A stretch of DNA of 64,000 nt, from NCBI RefSeq assembly GCF_000424285.1, contig NZ_KE384157.1, positions 281,167-345,166 of the forward strand, given 5' to 3'. Positions 52,733-62,002 of the stretch are shown one piece after another; within the stretch, counting starts at the first letter, position 1; the number at the start of each line of letters is the position of its first letter. The notes below the pieces were generated by a model. The model saw nothing but the letters and a program-made list of their open reading frames with translations, did no database searches and was not told the origin of the DNA. Source of the DNA: Butyrivibrio sp. MB2005. Lineage in GTDB: Bacteria; Bacillota; Clostridia; Lachnospirales; Lachnospiraceae. A program made the position numbers and the translations under genes.

Positions 52733-53137
52733 TTACGTCCGCTTTACAAACTCCCTGCCGCACTTCGGACACCTGATGGCAACCTTGCCTTTTCCCCGCG
52801 GAATTCTGATCTTCTGTCCGCATCCGGGGCATTTATATATGTGATACGCCTTATGCCCGGTGAACTTATCTTTTATACCGGTAAAAAAGCCGATCACCTT
52901 ATCGGTGTGTTTTACGAAAAACTCATTTTCTTTGTATCTGGCAGGTATATTTTTGGAAAACATCCGAAAATAACAATAAAAAAGTATTATAAAGGCCACA
53001 TAATACAATAAACTAAGGGGCGATATGAAGGATAAAACCAGCAGGATAACAGCTATCACAACCATAACTCTGGTCATTCTGTCAGAGCCATAGGCGCCGT
53101 ATCTTCCCCGGAAAAACCTATAGAGAAAATCTTTCAC
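52733..53137 (-). CDS. Membrane protein with C-terminal zinc ribbon
   Basis: A 134-residue protein: basic N-terminus, two membrane helices (about 24-58), then a cytoplasmic zinc ribbon with CPGCGQ and CPKCGREF. GTG start at 53137 after GGAG. It may regulate or deliver to a membrane partner; function unknown. Cotranscribed with the flavodoxin gene. Confidence 0.75.
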   Translation of the reverse strand: MKDFLYRFFRGRYGAYGSDRMTRVMVVIAVILLVLSFISPLSLLYYVAFIILFYCYFRMFSKNIPARYKENEFFVKHTDKVIGFFTGIKDKFTGHKAYHIYKCPGCGQKIRIPRGKGKVAIRCPKCGREFVKRT

Positions 53138-53307
53138 TATTGTTTAATCTCCTTTTAAAAATAGATAAATCCCCTCACTTACCACAGAGTATAGGTTTTG
53201 TGGGTTGAAAAAGCAATTAACGGGCTATAAATCATTCTTAAAAAATCATTAATGGCTTATTTCTGCATTCTAAAGACCTATTATTTTTTCCTTTATAATT
53301 TGGAAAG

Positions 53308-53316
53308 TGGTATAAT
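53308..53316 (+). promoter_or_regulatory. Extended -10 promoter of trkA-trkH
   Basis: TGGTATAAT (TGn + TATAAT at 53311-53316), 34 bases before ATG 53350; another TATAAT lies at 53294-53299. Confidence 0.55.
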
Positions 53317-53349
53317 TGAATGCGTATCGACTTTTTTGGAGGCAAATAA

Positions 53350-54714
53350 ATGCAGATTATAATTGTAGGCTGCGGAAACGTAGGCGCAGCGCTGACAGAA
53401 CAGCTTAGTGGCGAAGGCCATGATGTCACTGTCATCGAACAGAAAAAAGACGTTATTCAAAGCGTTGTAAATAACTTCGACGTAATGGGCATAGTAGGTA
53501 ACGGTGCCAGTTACATGATCATGAGAGACGCAGGCATTGAGTATGCCGACCTTATGATTGCTGTAACAGGTAATGATGAGCTGAATCTTCTGTGCTGTCT
53601 TATTGCAAGAAAAGCAGGTCACTGCAACACCATCGCAAGAGTTAAGAATCCTATCTATAAAAAGGAAATCAGCTTTATTAAAGAAGAGCTTGGTCTTTCT
53701 CTTGTTGTTAATCCTGAAGAGCTTGCTGCAAACGAAGCAGCAAAGCTTCTTAAATTCCCTGCTGCTACCAGCATCGAAACCTTTGCAGGCGGCCGCGCAG
53801 AAATCGTACACATGACCGTTGCTGAGTCATCACGCATCTGCAACAAATCTCTTAGGGAAATCCAGGGCGAGATAAAGAGTAAAGTCCTTATCGCCGTTGT
53901 TCAAAGAGCAGATGAAGTATCAATTCCTAACGGTGATTTTGTACTTAGAGCCAATGATGAGCTTACTATTGTGGGCGCATCAAGAAGTATCGCAGAGTTT
54001 TTCAGAAAAATCGGTCTTCCTACCACAAGAGTCCACTCGGCCATGATCATAGGCGGTGGTTCTACAGGATATTATCTGGCAGACCAGCTTATATCCTTTG
54101 GCATTGATGTAAAACTCTTTGAGCGAGATCTTGACAGATGCAAGAGACTTTCGGATCTCCTGCCTCAGGCACTTATCATCAACGCTGACGGAACAGACAA
54201 GGATGCTCTTATGGAAGAAGGTCTTGTTGGCACAGAGGCATTTGTTGCCATGACAAGTCTTGATGAAGAAAACATCATGCTTTCCATGTATGTAAAGAGC
54301 CAGAACCCCAAGGCAAAGCTTATTACCAAGGTTCACCGCGTCAACTACGGCGAGATCATAGGCTCACTGCAGATTGGAAGTATCATATATCCCAAGAACA
54401 TCACTGCTCAGAGAATCGTGCAGTATGTCCGCGGAATGAGTAATTCCATGGGCAATAACAGCATCGAGGCACTTTATAAGATGAATGACGGAAGAGTTGA
54501 GGCATTAGAGTTCTTCGTTCCAGAGAATTCTCCGGTTATAGGCACTCCTCTTTCAGATATGCACCTTAAAAAGGGCGTGCTTGTATCTCTTATAAACAGA
54601 AAGGGTGAGATCATTTCACCTAAGGGCTCAAGCGAAATACAGGCGGAGGATACCGTCATAATAATAACAAGTCAGGTTGGTCTTCTTGACATCGCTGACA
54701 TTCTGGAGAAATAA
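53350..54714 (+). CDS. trkA: Trk K+ transport regulatory subunit TrkA
   Basis: A 454-residue cytoplasmic protein with two RCK repeats: Rossmann motif IIIVGCGNVGAALTEQL at the N-terminus, a second IIGGGSTGYYLADQL near residue 231, each followed by a TrkA-C domain. It binds NAD(H)/ATP and gates the TrkH pore. GGAGG precedes the ATG. trkH starts 2 bases after the stop. Confidence 0.95.
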   Translation: MQIIIVGCGNVGAALTEQLSGEGHDVTVIEQKKDVIQSVVNNFDVMGIVGNGASYMIMRDAGIEYADLMIAVTGNDELNLLCCLIARKAGHCNTIARVKNPIYKKEISFIKEELGLSLVVNPEELAANEAAKLLKFPAATSIETFAGGRAEIVHMTVAESSRICNKSLREIQGEIKSKVLIAVVQRADEVSIPNGDFVLRANDELTIVGASRSIAEFFRKIGLPTTRVHSAMIIGGGSTGYYLADQLISFGIDVKLFERDLDRCKRLSDLLPQALIINADGTDKDALMEEGLVGTEAFVAMTSLDEENIMLSMYVKSQNPKAKLITKVHRVNYGEIIGSLQIGSIIYPKNITAQRIVQYVRGMSNSMGNNSIEALYKMNDGRVEALEFFVPENSPVIGTPLSDMHLKKGVLVSLINRKGEIISPKGSSEIQAEDTVIIITSQVGLLDIADILEK

Positions 54715-54716
54715 AA

Positions 54717-56162
54717 ATGAACTTCAATATGATACGTTTTCTGCTCTTTAGAGTTGTGCAGATTACAGGACTTTTAATGATATTGCCTCTGATAGTTGCA
54801 TTTATTTACGGAGAATTCTTCTGCGCAGAGGTATTTGCAATAATTATTGCCGCTTGCCTGATTTTCGGCTTTGCGGGAACTTATAAAAAGCCGACCAACC
54901 AGGCTATTTATGCCAGAGAAGGTTTTGTGGTCACAGCACTTACATGGATCACCATAAGTCTCATAGGTGCCCTGCCCTTCCAGTTTACGGGCGTTACAAA
55001 AAGCTATGTGGATGCTCTTTTTGAGACCATATCCGGTCTTACAACTACAGGGTCAACCATTCTCTCAGATGTAGAGATGTACTACAGTGTTCAGTTCTGG
55101 AGATGCTTCACACACTGGATCGGCGGTATGGGTGTGCTGGTATTTATCCTTGCGATCATGCCCATGGCAGGCGGCTACAGTATGCACATCATGCGTGCAG
55201 AGAGCCCGGGTCCCTCCGTTGGTAAATTTGTTCCCAAGGTAAGAGAGACCGCAAAGATTCTTTATTCAATTTATTTTGGAATTACCATTCTTCAGACCGT
55301 TTGCCTTCTTTTTACAGGAATGAATGCATACGAAGCACTGACAGCAACCTTTGCTACAGTTGGTACCGGAGGATTTGGTATTAACAATGCAGGAATTGGC
55401 GGTTTTGGCTATGCGTCACAGGTAGTTATCACCATATTTATGATAATTTGTGGTATCAACTTCAGCGTATACTACTACCTGATTACCAAAAGACCAAAGG
55501 AAGCCCTTAACAATGATGAAGTTAAGCTCTATCTGGTGCTTATGTTTGGAGCCGCTTCACTTATTGCGTATATGATCTATAAGCAGGGGGCTACAGCAAC
55601 TCCTCTTGAGTCATTCCATCATTCATTGTTTACAGTTGCTTCTGTAATGACAACAACAGGTTTTGCGACTCTTGATTTCAACACCTGGCCTCAGCTGGCA
55701 AGGACACTTCTTGCATGTCTCATGCTTACAGGTGCCTGCGCAGGTTCAACAGGCGGTGGCTTCAAGCTCTCAAGATTCCTTATTCTGATAAGAGCCATGA
55801 AAAATGAGCTGACCTATATCGTTCATCCAAAGTCAGTTAAAAAGGTATATATGGACGGAAATCCCGTTGATCAGTCCGTTGTTAAATCAGTATCTGCATA
55901 CCTTAGCATGTACGTTGTAATCTTCATTATTTCAACGCTGCTTATCTCTATCGATGAATTCGATTATGAGACCAACTTTACCGCGGTTGCTGCTACTCTT
56001 AATAACATAGGTCCCGGTCTTTCAATGGTAGGTCCTACAGGTAACTTTGGTGCCTACTCAGACCTTTCAAAGTTCGTCCTTATGTTTGATATGCTGGCAG
56101 GAAGACTTGAGCTTCTCCCGATGCTCATCCTCTTCTCACCTAAGAACTGGACTAAGAGATAA
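54717..56162 (+). CDS. trkH: Trk potassium uptake protein TrkH
   Basis: A 481-residue membrane protein with the four pore repeats of the Trk/Ktr/HKT family: TTTGSTIL, TVGTGGFG, TTTGFATL and NIGPGLSMVGP (selectivity glycines conserved), and the GACAGSTGGGFKLSR signature. Pairs with TrkA upstream; ribosome site GGAG lies at the trkA stop. Confidence 0.95.
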   Translation: MNFNMIRFLLFRVVQITGLLMILPLIVAFIYGEFFCAEVFAIIIAACLIFGFAGTYKKPTNQAIYAREGFVVTALTWITISLIGALPFQFTGVTKSYVDALFETISGLTTTGSTILSDVEMYYSVQFWRCFTHWIGGMGVLVFILAIMPMAGGYSMHIMRAESPGPSVGKFVPKVRETAKILYSIYFGITILQTVCLLFTGMNAYEALTATFATVGTGGFGINNAGIGGFGYASQVVITIFMIICGINFSVYYYLITKRPKEALNNDEVKLYLVLMFGAASLIAYMIYKQGATATPLESFHHSLFTVASVMTTTGFATLDFNTWPQLARTLLACLMLTGACAGSTGGGFKLSRFLILIRAMKNELTYIVHPKSVKKVYMDGNPVDQSVVKSVSAYLSMYVVIFIISTLLISIDEFDYETNFTAVAATLNNIGPGLSMVGPTGNFGAYSDLSKFVLMFDMLAGRLELLPMLILFSPKNWTKR

Positions 56163-56194
56163 TAAGTGCTACTGCATACGTTGAACAGGCTCAC

Positions 56195-56247
56195 TTGACA
56201 AATAAAGTTCGTTAGCATATACTAACTTCAAATGATAACCATTCTCA
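56195..56247 (+). promoter_or_regulatory. Promoter with Fur box
   Basis: Perfect TTGACA (56195-56200), 17-base spacer, TATACT (56218-56223), then TGATAACCATTCTCA (56233-56247), which matches the 7-1-7 Fur box TGATAATnATTATCA at 12 of 14 positions. Iron-dependent repression is expected. Confidence 0.8.
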
Positions 56248-56265
56248 TTTGAAAGAGGTATTGAA

Positions 56266-56421
56266 ATGATAGCAAGTATAGTTATTTTATTGATCGTCGT
56301 AGCACTCATTGTGTTGGATATCAGATTTATAATAGGTAAGAAAAAGAAGGGACAATGCATTGGCTGCTCCTCAGGAACATGTAACTGCGGAAGTGCCACT
56401 TGCCCATCTAAGAAAGCCTGA
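56266..56421 (+). CDS. FeoB-associated Cys-rich membrane protein
   Basis: A 51-residue protein: one N-terminal membrane helix (MIASIVILLIVVALIVLDIR), a Lys-rich stop, then Cys-rich tail GQCIGCSSGTCNCGSATCPS with five cysteines. This is the plan of FeoB-associated peptides. AGAGG precedes ATG 56266. No feoA or feoB is in the window, but the Fur box supports an iron role. Confidence 0.85.
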   Translation: MIASIVILLIVVALIVLDIRFIIGKKKKGQCIGCSSGTCNCGSATCPSKKA

Positions 56422-56427
56422 AAAATT

Positions 56428-56456
56428 AAGGGATATGGCACCATGTCATATCCCTT
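56428..56456. terminator. Intrinsic terminator
   Basis: Stem AAGGGATATG (56428-56437) with CATATCCCTT (56447-56456) followed by TTTCTTG; A-rich foot also gives a T-run on the minus strand for the gene ending at 56496. Confidence 0.8.
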
Positions 56457-56495
56457 TTCTTGTAATCTATTTGATTTTCTTCAAGAGAATCTTTT

Positions 56496-57092
56496 TTACC
56501 GGTTCTTACGAATCACGTGAATGGACTCCATACTCTGCGCAAATGCTTCTGTAAAGTCATCATCCTCTGCTCTTGAATATACAACAGTAAATACCCTGTT
56601 CTGAGACAGAATGATAAATGTTTCCTGATGGATCATCTGTGAACCCTCAGGAGTAAATGAAGATATTATATGATATCCGGGGAAACCGTCCTTCTGGATA
56701 TCCTCAAAGTTTTCAATGGTATATCCTATGCCATCACCATAGAGAGCTTCGTAGTTCTCTTTCATGATCTCATCATACATATCCTTAGTAAGCTCATCAT
56801 AGCGTATGTCCACTTCGCTTGCTGACTCAGATTCTCCTGCTGCCTTCTGAGCATTGGTAAGAACCCTGTCTTCCGGAAGTGTTTTTACTCCATAGGTGAC
56901 ATTGGCAGATTCCAAGGGATAATGCTCATTCACATACATTCCGGGAACATCGGTCACCTTGAAGCTTTCAGGAATTACAACCGAGCAATACTGAGCTGCC
57001 GGAAGCTCCTTCATATCTGCTTTTGTTTGCATAGGTACTGCGCATATCAAAAAAGCAAATATAAGCGCAAATACCATTCCCTTTTTCTTCAT
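56496..57092 (-). CDS. Secreted protein, PsbP/DUF1795-like
   Basis: A 198-residue exported protein with signal peptide about 1-25 (FLICAVPMQTKA). The mature domain starts with CSVVIPESFKVTDVPGMYVN and ends with a strand and helix FTVVYSRAEDDDFTEAFAQSMESI, a layout like PsbP/DUF1795 domains. AGGAG precedes ATG 57092. It follows the glycosyltransferase gene by 65 bases on the same strand. Function unknown. Confidence 0.7.
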   Translation of the reverse strand: MKKKGMVFALIFAFLICAVPMQTKADMKELPAAQYCSVVIPESFKVTDVPGMYVNEHYPLESANVTYGVKTLPEDRVLTNAQKAAGESESASEVDIRYDELTKDMYDEIMKENYEALYGDGIGYTIENFEDIQKDGFPGYHIISSFTPEGSQMIHQETFIILSQNRVFTVVYSRAEDDDFTEAFAQSMESIHVIRKNR

Positions 57093-57157
57093 CAAACAAA
57101 TTCTCCTTAATTCTGATCTGATACTGTTAAAACAGCTATAAACGCCTTTTAAGACCA

Positions 57158-58843
57158 TCAGTCTGCCAGTGACAGATCAAAAACATCAAACCAGTATCTC
57201 TCCATGAGATAGCTGCCCTTATTTTCATTTAATATTCCGTAGTTACTCTCCCAGTCTGCCACAATATCCTCCCTGGAATTAAAGCTTCCAAGGAAAATGA
57301 CGTGCTTACCGTTCTCTATAAGCTGTCTGATTTCAGTCGCTTTCTCGATTTGAGATACACCCTTTATCATCTTCTCTATAAGAGCTTCTGGCTGTGCTCC
57401 ATAGAGGTAAACCGGAATCTCTTTACCTGACTGATTAAGATAATACGAAATAAGCCCGTTTACGTGGTCAAAATTGGTGATAATCGCAAGGTCGTCCTCT
57501 GCCTTAAGCTCTGTAAAAAGCCTGCCTGTTTCGGCCATATTTACACGTTTATAGAGTTCATTCCCTCTAAAGGCCCAGAAGTCACGAATAATAACCACTG
57601 ACATAACAATTGCAAATAACGGAACAGCCAAGGTTAAGATGCCGCCAAATGCATTCTTTTTATCGCCATCTGCTTTTGCAGCGCTGTTTTCATCAATAGC
57701 AGACTTATCATCTTTTCCTGTAGCCACGGATTTCTTGTCAGAAAACAGCACCATTATGATACCATACCAGAAAGCTCCCATACCGGGCATCATATATCTG
57801 TACACAAATACGGGCCTGATAAGGATAGATGCCACAAAACCCGCAATGACAATTCCTGTTATAGGAGCAAACAAGAACCACATGTACACATTCTTACGTC
57901 CAAGGAAAACCGCAAGCAGGATCATTACCAGCAACAATCCCACAAAGACATATCCCACCATCACATTGGTAAACGACGACAAAAGAAGATACTTGGCAAT
58001 ACCGCCAAGGCTTCTCCAGGTAAGGGGCAGTATCCAATAATTCTCTGATACAGTACCTGCCTGTGAGAAAACCACGCTTATCCACGGAAGATAACATATA
58101 AAGGTGAGGTTCATTATGATAAATACTATCCCCAGCTGCCATACATTTTTGCGTATTGAATAAACCACCAAAAAGGCATAGACAGACGCTACTGCAATTG
58201 CTGCATAGTACTGGGTATAGCACGCCAAAAGGCCGTAAATAAACACAGGAAAAGCCTTTTTAATATCAAGTCCTCTCACCATCCTGCCATTTACATCGCC
58301 TGTAATGAAGGGCTTCGTGTGAATGCACATAGCCGTTACAAACAGAATAAGCCAGCTGTACATACGTATCTCAACGGTATATTCCGCCAGATTCGGCATA
58401 GCTATCATAGCTGCACTAAACAGTCCTCCTGCCAGCAAACCATGCCTTTTCCTTATACAGGTAATACCATAGATAAAAAGTATCACATAGGGCACTACAC
58501 AGGATAATTTCGCACTTAAAACCTGTAAATACATCGTGCCAAACTCGCTGCCAAGGCCACCTGTAAAGCCCACAGCCCGGGCTATACGGCTTCCAATCTC
58601 AATGGCGTAATGCACGATAATATAATACAGCGGCGGGTGTACATCCGCCGCTGTTAAATTAACCATCTCTGGTACAGGTCTTATGGCAAACTCTATGCTG
58701 AAAAGCTCGTCATACCATATATCGGGACTAAAGCACAGATAAACCGAAAAAGCTATCATCGCTGCAGAAATAATGTACAGCAGAATGCCTATGGTTTTCT
58801 GCACCGAATCCCATATATTTTTTGAATCGGTACTGTTATCCAT
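57158..58843 (-). CDS. GT-C type membrane glycosyltransferase (PMT/ArnT-like)
   Basis: A 561-residue polytopic protein with about 11-12 helices. WYDELFSIEF in the first outer loop and ADVHPPLYYIIVHY are the acidic and HPP motifs of lipid-linked-sugar transferases (PMT_2 clan). The C-terminal 130 residues are outside. It would add sugar from a polyprenyl carrier to lipid or protein. Start ATG 58843 has GAGG at 5 bases; a GTG at 58873 is possible. Both lie in a repeat element. Confidence 0.82.
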   Translation of the reverse strand: MDNSTDSKNIWDSVQKTIGILLYIISAAMIAFSVYLCFSPDIWYDELFSIEFAIRPVPEMVNLTAADVHPPLYYIIVHYAIEIGSRIARAVGFTGGLGSEFGTMYLQVLSAKLSCVVPYVILFIYGITCIRKRHGLLAGGLFSAAMIAMPNLAEYTVEIRMYSWLILFVTAMCIHTKPFITGDVNGRMVRGLDIKKAFPVFIYGLLACYTQYYAAIAVASVYAFLVVYSIRKNVWQLGIVFIIMNLTFICYLPWISVVFSQAGTVSENYWILPLTWRSLGGIAKYLLLSSFTNVMVGYVFVGLLLVMILLAVFLGRKNVYMWFLFAPITGIVIAGFVASILIRPVFVYRYMMPGMGAFWYGIIMVLFSDKKSVATGKDDKSAIDENSAAKADGDKKNAFGGILTLAVPLFAIVMSVVIIRDFWAFRGNELYKRVNMAETGRLFTELKAEDDLAIITNFDHVNGLISYYLNQSGKEIPVYLYGAQPEALIEKMIKGVSQIEKATEIRQLIENGKHVIFLGSFNSREDIVADWESNYGILNENKGSYLMERYWFDVFDLSLAD

Positions 58844-58848
58844 TAAAA

Positions 58849-58922
58849 CCTCATCCGTCAGCTGCGCTGACACCTTCTCTTCTTTTGAGGAGAAGGCTTT
58901 TATTTTCCTCCCCAGGGGAAGG
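58849..58922. repeat. Fragment of the CCTCATCCG dispersed repeat
   Basis: CCTCATCCGTCAGCTGCGCTGACACCTTCTC (58849-58879) and CCCAGGGGAAGG (58911-58922) resemble the ends of the element at 60850-61143. It fills the space between the thrS stop and the glycosyltransferase start and provides the ribosome site of the latter. Confidence 0.65.
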
Positions 58923-58926
58923 CTAT

Positions 58927-60804
58927 TTACTCAATGCTGTCAATCAGCTCAAGTGTATGCTCAGCGTTCATCTTCTTGCACATCTCTACGAACTTCTCAA
59001 GAGGTACATTCTGAATCTGCTTGTTGGAGCCGCGAACATTGATAGAAACTGTATTCTCAGCAGCTTCCTTATCACCGAGAACGATGATGTACGGATCCTT
59101 GTAGTTCTTGAACTTCTTGATCTTCTCCTTCATGTTGTTGTCGGAGTAGTCAGCCTCAACATCGATGCCGTTCTCAAAGAGAAGGTCTGCTACCTTCTTA
59201 GCATACTCATTGTGCTCGACACGGATCGGAACAACGCCAACCTGGTAAGGGCTGAGCCAGAAGGGGAACGCACCCTTGAAGTTCTCGATGATGATACCAA
59301 TGAATCTCTCAAGTGAACCGTAGATGGCTCTGTGGATAACTACAGGCATCTCAAGGCTTCCGTCCTGAGCCTGGTATGTAAGTCCAAAGTTGTGAGGAAG
59401 CTGATAGTCAAGCTGTACTGTACCGCACTGCCACTCTCTTCCAAGAGCGTCCTTAATCTGAAGGTCGATCTTAGGACCATAGAAAGCTCCATCGCCTTCG
59501 TTGATCTCATAGCCACCTTCGCCATAGGTCTTATCAAGAATGTTCTTAATAGCAGTCTCTGCTCTGTTCCAAACCTCGATATCACCCATGAAATCATCGG
59601 GACGTGTTGAGAACTCAGCTCTGTATGTAACGCCGAATGTCTTGTAGATCTCGTCTGCGATTGCGATGATATCTGCGATCTCATCCTGGATCTGTGATTC
59701 CATTACGAATGTATGGTCATCATCCTGTCTGAACTCCTGAACACGGAAAAGACCGTTCATCTGTCCTGACTTCTCTTTTCTATGAAGAACATCATACTCG
59801 CTGTAGCGGATAGGAAGTTCCTTGTAAGAATGAACTGTTCTCTTGTATGTCATCATGGCATTAGGGCAGTTCATAGGCTTAGCGCCCATTGTATCGATAG
59901 CCTCTCTGTTATAAATTACAGAACCTCTCTCGATCTTAACAGGTGCCTTAGGTGCATCCTCATCCATGCTCTCAGCTACATCAGGGATAACAGTATCTGC
60001 CTGAACGTTACCTGCGATTCCGGGTACGATGAACATGTTGTTGATGTAGTGAGCCCAGTGACCACTGATAAGCCAAAGCTTCTTGTTGTCGATAAGAGGA
60101 GCTGCGATCTCTGTGTAACCATGTCTCTCCTGAATATCTCTTGAGAACTTAAGGAGCTTCTGGTACATTCTCCATCCTCTGGGAAGCCAGTAAGGCATTC
60201 CGGGAGCTGTCTCATCAAACATGAAAAGATCAAGCTGAGCACCGATCTTCTTGTGATCACGCTCAAGAGCTTCCTGGATCATCTTAAGGTGAGCCTTAAG
60301 CTCATCCTTGGAAGGGAATGCATAGAGATAAATTCTTGTCATGGAATCTCTCTTCTCATCACCTCTCCAGTAAGCACCTGAAACGGCTTTAATCTTATAG
60401 GAAACATTCATAAGCTCCTGAGAGTTTTCAACGTGAGGTCCTCTGCAAAGATCGATGAAGTCATCACCTGTGTTGTATGTGGTGATTGTCTCTCCCTCAG
60501 GAAGATCCTCGATGAGCTCCTTCTTGAACTTCTGGTCAGCGAAAATTTCTAAAGCTTCTGCCTTAGATACTTCCTTCCTGGTCCAGTCCTCTCTTCTCTT
60601 GATAATCTCACGCATCTTATCCTCGATGGTCTTGAAATCATCCTCAGTTACAGCCCCCGGCAAAACAAAATCGTAGTAGCAACCGTCTGCCACCTGCGGA
60701 CCAATTGCATACTGGGTTTCCTTACCGTAAATCTCGATTACGGCTTTTGCCAGGATGTGTGCCAGTGAATGTCTGTACACTTCTTTAAATTCTTCTTTTG
60801 TCAT
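58927..60804 (-). CDS. thrS: Threonine--tRNA ligase without TGS domain
   Basis: A 625-residue class II synthetase. It begins directly with the editing domain (RHSLAHILAKAV; H12, H16, C120, H124 all present), so the usual N-terminal TGS domain of about 60 residues is absent. The catalytic domain has zinc ligands in MNCPNAMM (in place of MNCPGH), RQDDDHTFV and VVIHRAIYGS, and an extra 40-50 residues at about 259-308. The anticodon domain (YQVGVVPIRVEH) ends the protein. AAGGAGAG precedes the ATG; no T-box leader is seen, only a repeat element. Confidence 0.95.
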   Translation of the reverse strand: MTKEEFKEVYRHSLAHILAKAVIEIYGKETQYAIGPQVADGCYYDFVLPGAVTEDDFKTIEDKMREIIKRREDWTRKEVSKAEALEIFADQKFKKELIEDLPEGETITTYNTGDDFIDLCRGPHVENSQELMNVSYKIKAVSGAYWRGDEKRDSMTRIYLYAFPSKDELKAHLKMIQEALERDHKKIGAQLDLFMFDETAPGMPYWLPRGWRMYQKLLKFSRDIQERHGYTEIAAPLIDNKKLWLISGHWAHYINNMFIVPGIAGNVQADTVIPDVAESMDEDAPKAPVKIERGSVIYNREAIDTMGAKPMNCPNAMMTYKRTVHSYKELPIRYSEYDVLHRKEKSGQMNGLFRVQEFRQDDDHTFVMESQIQDEIADIIAIADEIYKTFGVTYRAEFSTRPDDFMGDIEVWNRAETAIKNILDKTYGEGGYEINEGDGAFYGPKIDLQIKDALGREWQCGTVQLDYQLPHNFGLTYQAQDGSLEMPVVIHRAIYGSLERFIGIIIENFKGAFPFWLSPYQVGVVPIRVEHNEYAKKVADLLFENGIDVEADYSDNNMKEKIKKFKNYKDPYIIVLGDKEAAENTVSINVRGSNKQIQNVPLEKFVEMCKKMNAEHTLELIDSIE

Positions 60805-60849
60805 AGTACTCTCCTTCTCCGTACCTACCGGGTACAGTTAATATTTTTA

Positions 60850-61143
60850 ACCCTCATCCGCCCTTCGGGCACCTTCCCCCAAAGGGGGAAGGACAAAAAA
60901 TGAAATAGGATTTCGCTTGCGAAATCCTCGCGCGCGAGCGTCGCATGATGTCCGGGGGACATCAGCTCTGCGACGACCGAAGTGGAACGAAGACATTGCG
61001 AAGCAATAAACTTCAATTCCGCGAGCTGCGCATCCACACGGAGTGTTTTTTATCTTATAGGAAATCCGTAGGAATTTCCTATAAGATAAAAAACGCCTTC
61101 CCCCTCTGGGGGAAGGTGTCCGCATCAGCGGACGGATGAGGGT
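60850..61143. mobile_element. MITE-like noncoding element with terminal inverted repeats
   Basis: 294 bases bounded by ACCCTCATCCG (60850-60860) and CGGATGAGGGT (61133-61143), flanked by TAA on both sides. Inside are nested palindromes: CCTTCCCCC/GGGGGAAGG near both ends (60872-60892, 61096-61116), GGATTTCGCTTGCGAAATCC (60908-60927), ATGTCC/GGACAT, and a 20-bp perfect stem (61046-61065 with 61074-61093). No reading frame. It separates the SEC-C gene and thrS and could end or process transcripts. Confidence 0.75.
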
Positions 61144-61151
61144 AATCTCAC

Positions 61152-61661
61152 TTAGAACTTACCCTTACCGTGGCACTTCTTGTACTTCTTACCACTTCCA
61201 CAAGGGCAGGGATCGTTAGGATAAATCTTGTTCTCCTTACGAACTGTCTGTGAAGCCTTCTGCTCCTTATAAAGTTCTTTCTGTCTCTCTTCGGTGAAAA
61301 TATCATTCCACTCTTCAAGACCATAAAGCCAGTCAGCACCTGCTGCTACCATGTTCTTGTACAGAAGCTCATTATCAAAATCAAGAGAAACCTCTGTATC
61401 CTCATCCATCTCTTCGATGGGGTTCTGCTCCTTAAGTGAATCATTGATTCCATCAAGGAAACCAGTCATAGTCATGATATCGATGCTATATTTCTCAGCA
61501 AGCTCCTTAACTGTACCCTTAACTACTTCATCAGGGTTCTTAAGAAGGGTTGCGTATATATCCTTTTCCTTCTGAAAATAATCTGTCCAAAGTTTCTGCA
61601 GCTGGGCCTTATCTGCTTTCTCAGAATAAGCCATATCACGCCACTGTTGTAATAATGCCAT
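61152..61661 (-). CDS. SEC-C metal-binding motif protein
   Basis: A 169-residue soluble protein: helical N-terminal region (about 1-130) and C-terminal SEC-C motif [17 protein letters not shown], which binds zinc as at the end of SecA. The N-terminal part is not recognised. GAGG precedes ATG 61661. Has its own promoter at 61728-61756. Confidence 0.85.
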   Translation of the reverse strand: MALLQQWRDMAYSEKADKAQLQKLWTDYFQKEKDIYATLLKNPDEVVKGTVKELAEKYSIDIMTMTGFLDGINDSLKEQNPIEEMDEDTEVSLDFDNELLYKNMVAAGADWLYGLEEWNDIFTEERQKELYKEQKASQTVRKENKIYPNDPCPCGSGKKYKKCHGKGKF

Positions 61662-61727
61662 AATGGTACCTCACTTCCAAATTTAAATCTAAAAAAATAT
61701 GATTATATTTTCGTCATAATCCTATAT

Positions 61728-61756
61728 ATTATAAGTTTTTTTTAATACAAAGTAAA
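61728..61756 (-). promoter_or_regulatory. Promoter of the SEC-C gene
   Basis: On the minus strand TTTACT (61756-61751), 17-base spacer, TATAAT (61733-61728). A second TATAAT lies at 61707-61702. Confidence 0.6.
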
Positions 61757-61782
61757 TATTTATAATGTTATGCCCTAAAATA

Positions 61783-61896
61783 GAATTTCGCTTGCGAAAT
61801 TCCGGCGCCGAGCGCGGTTGCGAAAGCAACATTTTCCTTTCGCGCGAGTGCGATCTGTTTTTTGATGTTATTGGCGTAGCCTATAACATCAAAAAA
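61783..61896. repeat. Related repeat lacking the CCCTCATCCG ends
   Basis: GAATTTCGCTTGCGAAATTC (61783-61802) is followed by GC-rich CGCGCGAG and a 14-bp stem TTTTTTGATGTTAT/ATAACATCAAAAAA (61858-61871 with 61883-61896). The same modules occur in the same order within 60908-61093. It lies between the csp terminator and the SEC-C promoter. Confidence 0.65.
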
Positions 61897-61918
61897 CCCA
61901 TCCATGAGGATGGGTTTT
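61893..61918 (-). terminator. Intrinsic terminator of the csp gene
   Basis: Perfect stem AAAACCCATCC (61893-61903) with GGATGGGTTTT (61908-61918), loop ATGA, followed by T-run on the minus strand. Confidence 0.88.
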
Positions 61919-62002
61919 GATTTAATCATTAGTACACTTGCTGATTCTATATATATTAAGAATAAGGCACATTGTATTCTTGATTAAAATGTGGGCCGTA
62001 AA

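Noticed and set aside
60945..61139. Short reading frames in the repeat element
   Set aside because: They follow the palindromes, differ between strands and have no ribosome sites.
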